Assembly: GCA_017529085.1 (NCBI GenBank)
Contig: JAFXOC010000446.1
Coordinates: forward strand, 1-6,024
Origin: Selenomonadaceae bacterium
GTDB taxonomy: Bacteria > Bacillota > Negativicutes > Selenomonadales > Selenomonadaceae
Length of the DNA: 6,024 nucleotides
Direction: 5' to 3'
Both the position numbers and the translations under genes were made by a program. Every line of letters begins with the position of its first letter. Position 1 is the first letter of the stretch. The notes under the pieces were generated by a model. The model did no database searches and was not told the origin of the DNA. It worked only from the letters and a program-made list of their open reading frames with translations. Shown in pieces: positions 1 to 4,716 of the stretch.

Positions 1-438
1 GAGCTTGAGCCTTCCATGATACGGCTTGAGATAACGGAAACTGCGTACATGGACGAGCCTGAAAAGATAATTTCCATGATAAAGGAATTCCGCGCCCATG
101 GTTTTGCGGTTATGATGGACGATTTCGGCAGCGGGCATTCGTCGCTGTCAATGCTTAAAAACCTGCCCGTTGACGTGTTAAAATTAGACATGAGTTTCAC
201 AAGGGAAGCGGGTTCCTCCAAGCGAGTCTATGCCATTCTTAAATTTATCATGGACCTTTCAAAAGCGCTTACCATGGACGTTATAGTGGAAGGCGTCGAA
301 ACGAAAGACCAATTAGACGTTATCGCCTCTTTAGGTTGCCACAAAATTCAAGGCTACTACTTCGGTCGCCCAATGCCAAAAGACGACTTTATGCGCACGC
401 TCGAAGAACAATTCGAACGCGAAAAAGCCGTGAGGTAG
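1..438 (+). CDS. EAL-domain c-di-GMP phosphodiesterase, C-terminal part (5' end outside window)
   Basis: The reading frame is open from base 1 and ends at TAG 436-438, giving the last 145 residues of a longer protein. EAL domains hydrolyse cyclic di-GMP to pGpG. Numbering from the first codon, the visible part carries the second half of the domain: the EITE motif (E10-E13), the metal-binding DDFGSG loop (D40, D41), the lysine of the LKLD motif (K61), the glutamate of VIVEGVET (E97) and the glutamine of KIQGYYFGRPMP (Q117). These match the metal and catalytic positions of active EAL enzymes, so the domain is probably catalytic; the EAL signature itself lies upstream and cannot be checked. About 20 charged residues follow the domain, so it is the C-terminal module. 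An N-terminal GGDEF, PAS or membrane part is possible but not visible. The ATG at 16 is internal to the domain and is not the start. The triplex-capable tract at 455-525 follows the stop. Confidence 0.93.
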   Translation, partial: ELEPSMIRLEITETAYMDEPEKIISMIKEFRAHGFAVMMDDFGSGHSSLSMLKNLPVDVLKLDMSFTREAGSSKRVYAILKFIMDLSKALTMDVIVEGVETKDQLDVIASLGCHKIQGYYFGRPMPKDDFMRTLEEQFEREKAVR

Positions 439-454
439 CGGTTGAGGCTAGTCT

Positions 455-504
455 CTACTTTCTTTCTCTCTCTTTTTTGTAAAAAAGAGAGAGAAAGAAA
501 GTAG
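455..504. repeat. Perfect 24-bp polypyrimidine/polypurine inverted repeat
   Basis: Left arm 455-478 (starts CTACTTTCTTTC, ends TTTTTT) is the exact reverse complement of right arm 481-504 (starts AAAAAAGAGAGA, ends GTAG), with only GT between them. It begins 16 bases after the EAL stop. A transcript would form a long A-U-rich hairpin that could protect or end the mRNA. It lacks the GC-rich stem followed by a U-tract of a normal intrinsic terminator, so a terminator role is only a guess. Confidence 0.9.
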
Positions 505-525
505 CAAAGAAAGAGAGAGAAAAAA
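481..525. repeat. Perfect 20-nt purine mirror repeat (triplex/H-DNA candidate)
   Basis: Bases 481-500 (A6, then alternating GA, then AAGAAA) read backwards are identical to 506-525, with a 5-base spacer GTAGC. A homopurine mirror repeat is the classic sequence requirement for intramolecular triplex DNA. The first purine arm is also the right arm of the inverted repeat at 455-504. The layout is therefore pyrimidine arm, complementary purine arm, mirror purine arm, and the third arm could fold antiparallel onto the first two as an R·R-Y triplex. Confidence 0.85.
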
Positions 526-766
526 CTTTAATAATGGGTTTTGATTTACGCTCACAATTACTGTGGAAAACTATTGCACGGTTTTTCGCAGTTTTTTTTA
601 CCCAATATAAAGAAGTCTCTCGCTTAGGTGAGAGTAAGAAGCCTATATCGCGTGAGTGAGGGCGGAGCGAAGCGGTATCCCTTACTCACAAGAAGTCAAT
701 TCACGCGACATGGGCTGGTCGTGCTCCTTAAACTATCGGCGTGGATTGAAAAAAGGAAGGATTTAT
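526..766 (+). other. Gene-free leader upstream of the thioesterase
   Basis: No credible gene is seen. 526-614 is AT-rich with T-runs; TATAAA at 606-611 could be a -10 box, but no convincing -35 lies at the right distance, so no promoter is claimed. 617-634 forms a 7-bp hairpin (CTCTCGC / GTGAGAG, one G·U, loop TTAG). 649-707 holds two competing stems, listed separately. TCCTT at 725-729 could pair with AAGGA at 753-757 and partly hide the ribosome site AAGGAAGG (753-760) of the thioesterase; at 5 bp this is weak. An open frame at 628-834 crosses this leader but shows no family features. Confidence 0.6.
649..707 (+). promoter_or_regulatory. Competing-stem RNA structure in the thioesterase leader (candidate)
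   Basis: Stem 1 pairs GTGAGTGAGGG (652-662) with CCCTTACTCAC (679-689): 11 pairs, one of them G·U. Stem 2 pairs CGCGTGA (649-655) with TCACGCG (701-707): 7 perfect pairs. They share 652-655, so the full stems exclude each other, although a shortened stem 1 (656-662 with 679-685) can nest inside stem 2. This is the arithmetic of an attenuator or switch, but no known riboswitch class is recognised and no terminator follows. It may equally be a dispersed repeat. Function is unknown. Confidence 0.35.
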
Positions 767-1150
767 ATGAAGGTTGGACTTATAAAGGAAACTTCTACCG
801 TTGTAACCGAAGAAAATACGGCGCTATCCGTTAAGAGCGGGACGCTTCCCGTGTTTGCAACGCCTATGATGTGCGCTTTAATGGAAGAGGCGGCGGCAAC
901 TTTGCTTGAAGAATACCTATCCGACGAGGAAACTTCCGTGGGTATCTCCATAAGCGTACAACATAAAGCCGCAACGCCGGTTGGAATGAAAGTTCGCGCA
1001 GTTGCCGAGATTACGGGAGTTGACGGAAGGAAGGTAACTTTTAGCGTAAAGGCGTTTGACGAAAAAGAAGAAATAGGCGATGGCGTTCACGAACGCTTTG
1101 TGGTGAAAAAAGATAAGTTTTTGACGAAGGCCGAAAGTAAAAAAGCATAA
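767..1150 (+). CDS. FlK-like hotdog-fold acyl-CoA thioesterase
   Basis: This 127-residue protein looks like a single hotdog-fold thioesterase of the fluoroacetyl-CoA thioesterase (FlK) family, which hydrolyses acyl-CoA thioesters in the cytoplasm. The FlK triad Thr42/Glu50/His76 maps with identical spacing to T32, E40 and H66. The surrounding VFAT, LMEEA, G59-to-H66 segment, AATPVG and EIGDGVHER stretches also match the family. FlK's lid residue Phe36 maps to T26, so fluoroacetate specificity is unlikely and the real substrate is unknown. The start at ATG 767 is chosen because AAGGAAGG (753-760) sits 6 bases upstream and the hotdog domain begins there; a longer frame open from 656 would add non-conserved residues across the structured leader. 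A lysine-rich tail ends the protein. Repeat A and the response regulator follow, 98 bases from stop to start, with no evident terminator, so co-transcription is possible. Confidence 0.85.
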   Translation: MKVGLIKETSTVVTEENTALSVKSGTLPVFATPMMCALMEEAAATLLEEYLSDEETSVGISISVQHKAATPVGMKVRAVAEITGVDGRKVTFSVKAFDEKEEIGDGVHERFVVKKDKFLTKAESKKA

Positions 1151-1158
1151 AAAATACC

Positions 1159-1240
1159 CGGGAGTCCAGAGGGCGAACGCCCTTTGGCAGGGTGCAGGGG
1201 CAGCGCCCCTGCTGGGGTTTGGGGCAAAGCCCCAACAAAG
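1159..1240 (+). repeat. Structured intergenic repeat, copy A (three hairpins)
   Basis: This 82-base element begins CGGGAGTCCAGAGG and ends GCCCCAACAAAG. It matches copy B at 3467-3549 with about 7 substitutions and one single-base indel, counted by eye. It contains three hairpins: 1166-1187 (up to 10 pairs), 1194-1212 (8 bp, loop AGC) and 1213-1234 (GGGGC-AAA-GCCCC, or an alternative longer stem). In the first two, the differences from copy B fall in paired positions and keep the pairing. It carries six runs of three or more G. Its last bases form part of the ribosome site of the response regulator. It encodes nothing recognisable. Confidence 0.9.
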
Positions 1241-1243
1241 GAG
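1237..1243 (+). promoter_or_regulatory. Ribosome binding site of the response regulator, overlapping repeat A
   Basis: AAAGGAG lies 5 bases before ATG 1249 and fixes that start. Its first four bases are the end of repeat A (CAACAAAG), so the repeat supplies half of the Shine-Dalgarno sequence. The in-frame GTG at 1192 would lie inside the repeat and add 19 repeat-encoded residues; it is less likely. Confidence 0.85.
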
Positions 1244-1248
1244 CATAC

Positions 1249-1914
1249 ATGAGAGTTTTTGTGTTGGAAGACGATGAAAATATCGGGCGACTGTTGGAGA
1301 CGGAACTTAAACACGAGGGTTTTGAGGTAAGCAGGGAGAAGGACGGAAGGCGCGGAATGGAGCGGATAATCGAGGAAACGCCTGATATTGCGCTATTGGA
1401 CATTATGTTGCCGTCGATGAATGGGGTTGAGGTTTGTCGGCGCGTGCGGAAAGTCTCGGATTTGCCCATTATAATGCTTACGGCGAAAGATGAAATAAGC
1501 GATAAAGTAACGGGACTTGATACCGGCGCGGACGATTATGTGACGAAACCCTTCGTGCTTGAAGAGCTGTTGGCAAGGATAAGAGCTGCGCTAAGAAAGA
1601 GAGGGGTTGCGGCTGAGGAGGAAAAGATTATACTTAGAAATTTAACGGTATATCCAGCAAGATTTGAAGCGACGGTGAATGGCGAGAGCGTGACGCTAAC
1701 CAAGAAAGAGTTTATGCTGCTTGAGTATTTGCTGAGGAATAGGAAGATGGTGCTAAGCAGGGAGCAGATATTGGAGAAGGTTTGGGGATATGATTTCATG
1801 GGAGATACCAACGTTGTTGACGTGTATGTAAGGTATTTGCGTTCAAAGATTGACGACGCTTTTGGAGAAAAGTATATACATACGGTGCGCGGCGTTGGAT
1901 ATGTGATAAAATGA
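1249..1914 (+). CDS. OmpR/PhoB-family response regulator (ArlR-like)
   Basis: A 221-residue DNA-binding response regulator that should be phosphorylated by the kinase encoded next. The receiver domain (about 1-120) has the acidic pocket E7-D8-D9, phosphoacceptor D51 in LLDIMLP, switch threonine T78 in IIMLTA, and K100 in VTKPF. After a short linker comes the winged-helix domain (about 127-221), with TLTKKEFMLLEYL, a recognition-helix region around NVVDVYVRYLRSKID, and the wing HTVRGVGYVIK at the C-terminus. All signalling residues are present and the length is normal for the family. Similarity to ArlR/YkoG-type regulators is by eye, so no symbol is given. The start follows AAAGGAG at 1237-1243. 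The stop TGA overlaps the kinase ATG (ATGA, 1911-1914), typical of translational coupling. Target promoters cannot be told from the window; autoregulation is possible but no operator was identified. Confidence 0.95.
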   Translation: MRVFVLEDDENIGRLLETELKHEGFEVSREKDGRRGMERIIEETPDIALLDIMLPSMNGVEVCRRVRKVSDLPIIMLTAKDEISDKVTGLDTGADDYVTKPFVLEELLARIRAALRKRGVAAEEEKIILRNLTVYPARFEATVNGESVTLTKKEFMLLEYLLRNRKMVLSREQILEKVWGYDFMGDTNVVDVYVRYLRSKIDDAFGEKYIHTVRGVGYVIK

Positions 1915-3272
1915 AAATATCTTTGAAGATAACGCTGATATACGCGGGAATATTGGCGTTGGTGGTATTTTTGACCAGCGCGGTGACAGGCGCGGGAGTG
2001 TATTTCGGCTTTTATCATCAGGCGGAGATGGAGATATATTTCAGCATAAAGAATGCGTTGAGAGAAGTGGAGCGCGGGCATCTTTTTTATAGAAGTTTTT
2101 GGGAGAAGGAGCCGATTTTGCCCGGAGTGATTATGAGGATAACGGACGAAACGGGACGTGTACTCTTAGATACCGATCCGCATTATCCTTCGATTGAGTT
2201 GGTAACGCGCAACATAAGAAAGGAGCCGTCGCTTATAGCGTCGTCAAATTTGTCTGTGGCGGAATTAAAACACGCCATCATATACTATAAAAAAGTGCCT
2301 GTGACCGCCAACAACCGCGATTACGAACTGCATTTTTTCAGGACTGTCACCATGGAACGGGAGTTTTTGCAAACTCTCTTATGGACGCTGTTCGCCGCAA
2401 ATGTGGCGGGATTTTCCATAGCGCTCGCCGCGGGATTTTTTATAAGCGGCAGAATTTTAAAGCCTATCCATACCTTTACCGAATTATTGAAAAATGTTGA
2501 GGTATCGAAACTCACAAAGCGCATACCGACAATCTCAAGACTACCCGACGAACTTACTGAAATGGCGGATACGTTTAACCGCATGATGGACAGGTTGGAG
2601 GACGGCTTTAAAAGACAAGAACAGTTTGTTTCAGACGCGTCTCACGAACTTAGAACGCCGGTTACGGTTATTTTGGGCTATGCGGACTTGCTGTACAGAT
2701 GGGGCAGGGACGACAGGAAAACCTTGGACGAAGGAGTTGAGGCGATACGCTCCGAGGCTAAGGGTATGCAGAAATTAATTGAAAAGCTGCTGTTCTTGGC
2801 AAGAGCCGACCAGAAGCGACAGGCGGTGAACAAAGAGCCGGTCGACGTTGGCGAACTTTTGCGGGAAGTGATGAAAAAATTCATGGTGGCGGACACCGAT
2901 CATGAAATTGTGTTGGGACGGTGCGACTCGGTTGTTGCGATGATAGACAAGGTACTCTTTAAAGAGATGCTTAGGGTTTTCCTCGAAAACAGCCGTAAAT
3001 ACACCGAGCCTGGCAAGACAATCGGCGCGGAATTTGCGGTTGACGGCGACAGCAAAATTTTAACACTATACGATGAAGGCGCGGGGATAAAGAAGGAACA
3101 CCAAGAAAAAATCTTTGAGAGATTTTACAGAGTTGATTCGGAACGGAGCAAAGACAAAGGCGGCACGGGACTTGGACTTTCCATAGCCAAATGGATTGCG
3201 GACGTTCACGATATAACAATAGAACTGGAAAGCGAAGAAGAAAAAGGCACAAAGATAAAATTAGTGTTTTAG
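1911..3272 (+). CDS. Membrane sensor histidine kinase (ArlS-like), partner of the upstream regulator
   Basis: A 453-residue HAMP-type sensor kinase. Transmembrane segment 1 spans about residues 5-30; an extracytoplasmic sensor region of roughly 120 residues follows (about 31-153); segment 2 spans about 154-179. HAMP (about 180-232) leads into the HisKA helix with phosphoacceptor H245 in SDASHELRTPV. The ATPase domain shows the N box (N360 in FLENSRKYT), G1 (DEGAG, 388-392), F box (FERFYR, 402-407) and G2 (GGTGLGLS, 417-424). Catalytic motifs are complete. The RWG after the His box, the FNRMM...GFKRQEQFV linker and the length (S. aureus ArlS is about 451 residues) point to an ArlS-like kinase; this is recognition by eye. 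The sensor region has no domain I can name, so the stimulus is unknown. There is no strong separate ribosome site; the 4-base overlap with the regulator implies coupled translation. A small hairpin follows the stop at once. Confidence 0.95.
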   Translation: MKISLKITLIYAGILALVVFLTSAVTGAGVYFGFYHQAEMEIYFSIKNALREVERGHLFYRSFWEKEPILPGVIMRITDETGRVLLDTDPHYPSIELVTRNIRKEPSLIASSNLSVAELKHAIIYYKKVPVTANNRDYELHFFRTVTMEREFLQTLLWTLFAANVAGFSIALAAGFFISGRILKPIHTFTELLKNVEVSKLTKRIPTISRLPDELTEMADTFNRMMDRLEDGFKRQEQFVSDASHELRTPVTVILGYADLLYRWGRDDRKTLDEGVEAIRSEAKGMQKLIEKLLFLARADQKRQAVNKEPVDVGELLREVMKKFMVADTDHEIVLGRCDSVVAMIDKVLFKEMLRVFLENSRKYTEPGKTIGAEFAVDGDSKILTLYDEGAGIKKEHQEKIFERFYRVDSERSKDKGGTGLGLSIAKWIADVHDITIELESEEEKGTKIKLVF

Positions 3273-3349
3273 TTGGGCTTCGCCCAGCGGTCAGCGTCAT
3301 CCAATCGCGCTACGCCTTTGGCTTGCGCTCTTGGGACGCTTTCGCATGG

Positions 3350-3382
3350 GAAGCATTAGCGACGCTAAAGCGTCGATGCTTC
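3350..3382. repeat. 14-bp hairpin with 3-base bulge
   Basis: GAAGCAT (3350-3356) pairs with ATGCTTC (3376-3382). Inside it CGACGCT (3360-3366) pairs with AGCGTCG (3369-3375) around AA. A TAG bulge (3357-3359) sits on one side only. All 14 pairs are Watson-Crick. It lies in the spacer between the two kinase loci; its role is unknown. Confidence 0.8.
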
Positions 3383-3383
3383 T

Positions 3384-3442
3384 CCAAAACCCGGCAGGGG
3401 CACTGCCCTCTGGACTCCCAGCAGGACTTTGCAGCCCTGCAC
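3384..3442 (-). repeat. Reverse-oriented partial relative of repeats A/B
   Basis: Read on the minus strand, this stretch contains GGGAGTCCAGAGGGCA, then GTGCCCCTGCCGGGTTTTGG. These resemble the start of repeats A/B and their GCGCCCCTGCTGGGGTTTGG core, with the middle hairpin arms missing. Before that, GGTGCAGGGCTGC...CCTGCTGGG resembles their second hairpin with a changed loop. Its 14-base segment at 3406-3419 is the exact reverse complement of 3468-3481 in copy B. It appears to be a rearranged member of the same family. The boundaries are approximate. Confidence 0.6.
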
Positions 3443-3466
3443 CCGCAATAAATAAATTTTTTAAAT

Positions 3467-3549
3467 CGGGAGTCCAGAGGGGCGAAGCTCCTTTGGCAGG
3501 GTCAAGGGGCAGCGCCCCTTGTGGGGTTTGGGGCAAAGCCCCAACAAAG
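3467..3549 (+). repeat. Structured intergenic repeat, copy B (three hairpins)
   Basis: This 83-base copy of the element at 1159-1240 lies in the same orientation and again directly before the first gene of a kinase locus. Hairpins: 3474-3496 (10 pairs including G·U, loop GAA), 3503-3521 (8 bp, loop AGC) and 3522-3543. Compared with copy A, the two outer pairs of the second hairpin change from G:C and C:G to C:G and A:T, and the first hairpin's inner pairs change on both arms. The last 14 bases are repeated in tandem at 3550-3564. Confidence 0.9.
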
Positions 3550-3564
3550 AAGCCCCAACAAAAG
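3536..3564 (+). repeat. Tandem duplication of the repeat B end
   Basis: AAGCCCCAACAAAG (3536-3549) is followed at once by AAGCCCCAACAAAAG (3550-3564), the same unit with one extra A. The second unit moves the repeat body further from the degS start than copy A is from its gene. Confidence 0.85.
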
Positions 3565-3570
3565 AGGTGA
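3564..3570 (+). promoter_or_regulatory. Ribosome binding site deciding the degS start
   Basis: GAGGTGA lies 5 bases before ATG 3576 and is the only good Shine-Dalgarno nearby. The alternative in-frame TTG at 3519 lies within repeat B and would add 19 repeat-encoded residues absent from DegS proteins. Confidence 0.8.
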
Positions 3571-3575
3571 GAGAG

Positions 3576-4715
3576 ATGGCTGAGAAGAATTCGTTGATGT
3601 CGATAGTGACGGGGACCATATCGACGATAGAGGAGCATAAGGGGGAACTGTTTGAGATATACGACCATACGAGAGCGGAGATAGATGTTGTAAAGGATAG
3701 GATAAAAAAGACGGGGGAGGATTTAAAGAGACGGGAACAAACGAGAGCGAAGTTAGAGCAGGAGGAGCAGGCGTTAAAGCAGGAGTTGGCGCTGGCGAGC
3801 AGGGGGTATAGCGAAGAGGAGATAGAAAAGAGTTACGATAAGCTTATCGATATGCAGCAAAAACGGAGCGAAACGGAGGCTTCCGTTGAAAGGCTGATGG
3901 TTGAAAGGGAGCAGCTTATAACGAGGGAGCACCACTTAACGCAAATGTTTAGGCAGGCGGAGCATTATACGCTGGCGATAGGGTCGGTGCTGTCCTACTT
4001 AAGCCGTGAGATAGAAGGAATAGCTTGGAAAATTGACGAGTTGCAAAAGGAAAAGTTCACCGGGGCTAGGGTCATAAAGGCGCAGGAAGAGGAACGGCGC
4101 AGGATTTCGAGGGAACTGCACGACGGACCGCTGCAAGAGCTTACGGGATTACTGTATGAAACGGTTGTCAGCGAAAAATTGGTAGACAGGGACCCCGAAG
4201 GGGCGGTTGGCAGCATACAGAAACTTAGGCGTGGCATCCGCGCCACAATGGGCGATATTCGGCAGGTTATCTTTGACATACGTCCCATGGCGCTTGACGA
4301 TCAGGGATTGGTCGGCGCGCTTGAAGAACTTTGCAGCAACTTGCGGGATAGAAATGTAATCGATGCGGCTTTTGATTGGGACGGGGAAGAGTATAAGTTT
4401 AAGAAGCACGTGGAAGTTGCGGTGTTTAGGATAGTGCAGGAAGCGTTAAACAATGCGGCGCATCATTCGGGGTTAAAGAAGGCGAGAGTAAGACTTAACT
4501 TTACGAATGCTTCGGCTAATATAATCGTTGAAGACAAAGGCGTAGGCTTTGACGTGGAAGATGTGAAAAAGAACCGCTTTGACGACGGCGAACACTTCGG
4601 CATAATTTCAATGAAAGAAAGAGCGGGGCTTATAGGCGCAAAGTTTCAGATAAATTCGGGTAAAAATCAGGGAACAAGAGTGCATTTGAAAGTGCCGTAT
4701 GAAAAAGGAAGATAA
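3576..4715 (+). CDS. degS: DegS-type cytoplasmic sensor histidine kinase
   Basis: A 379-residue soluble kinase, close to B. subtilis DegS (385). No transmembrane segment is visible. Residues about 20-165 form a long charged coiled-coil sensor region, including the YSEEEIEKSYDKL segment seen in DegS. The HisKA_3 dimerisation domain follows IKAQEEERRRISRELHDGPLQ, with phosphoacceptor H182 and acidic D183, and then the DegS hallmark IRPMALDDQGL (235-245). The ATPase domain has QEALNNAAHHS (N292/N293), G1 DKGVGF (320-325) and FGIISMKERAGL (341-352). DegS normally phosphorylates DegU, a LuxR-type regulator encoded beside it, to control exoenzymes, motility and competence. Here no degU lies on either side within the window; the next gene is a decarboxylase starting one base after the stop. 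The partner may be elsewhere, or this may be a diverged paralogue. The start is set by GAGGTGA and the match to the DegS N-terminal length. Confidence 0.92.
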   Translation: MAEKNSLMSIVTGTISTIEEHKGELFEIYDHTRAEIDVVKDRIKKTGEDLKRREQTRAKLEQEEQALKQELALASRGYSEEEIEKSYDKLIDMQQKRSETEASVERLMVEREQLITREHHLTQMFRQAEHYTLAIGSVLSYLSREIEGIAWKIDELQKEKFTGARVIKAQEEERRRISRELHDGPLQELTGLLYETVVSEKLVDRDPEGAVGSIQKLRRGIRATMGDIRQVIFDIRPMALDDQGLVGALEELCSNLRDRNVIDAAFDWDGEEYKFKKHVEVAVFRIVQEALNNAAHHSGLKKARVRLNFTNASANIIVEDKGVGFDVEDVKKNRFDDGEHFGIISMKERAGLIGAKFQINSGKNQGTRVHLKVPYEKGR

Positions 4716-4716
4716 T

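Larger units (their letters stand above)
3273..3466. other. Gene-free, hairpin-rich spacer before repeat copy B
   Basis: No gene is supported. In order it holds: a 5-bp hairpin directly after the kinase stop (TGGGC-TTC-GCCCA, 3274-3286); an imperfect stem at 3307-3328 (GCGC...GCGC); a long hairpin at 3350-3382; a reverse-oriented partial relative of repeats A and B at about 3384-3442; and an AT-rich stretch at 3446-3466. No stem with a clean trailing U-tract was found, so a terminator for the ArlRS-like operon is not assigned, although this spacer is the natural place for one. Frames open across it encode only repeat-derived sequence. Confidence 0.6.

Noticed and set aside
455..504. Intrinsic transcription terminator after the EAL gene
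   Set aside because: The stem is A-U-rich rather than GC-rich and has no U-run after the right arm on the + strand, so it is recorded as a repeat and not as a terminator.
574..611. Sigma-A promoter with TTGCAC (574-579) and TATAAA (606-611)
   Set aside because: The spacing is 26 bases, far from the usual 16-18, and nearer -35 candidates match poorly.
628..834. Open frame of 68 codons on the + strand crossing the leader and the thioesterase start
   Set aside because: It overlaps the well-supported thioesterase in another frame, its sequence comes from the structured leader, and no ribosome site or family motif was seen.
1041..1469. Minus-strand frame of 142 codons
   Set aside because: It runs antisense through the thioesterase end, repeat A and the response regulator; its residues are Ser/Pro/Leu-rich translation of the opposite strand.
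1536..2081. Minus-strand frame of 181 codons
   Set aside because: It lies opposite the response regulator and kinase, both complete with all motifs; no domain is recognisable in the antisense translation.
1159..3549. CRISPR array or composite transposon bounded by repeats A and B
   Set aside because: There are only two full copies, in direct orientation, 2.2 kb apart with ordinary two-component genes between them; there are no regularly spaced units, transposase or target duplications.
3297..3668. Minus-strand frame of 123 codons across the spacer
   Set aside because: It is made almost wholly of repeat-encoded Pro/Gly/Ala/Leu sequence and runs into degS antisense; no start signal or domain is visible.
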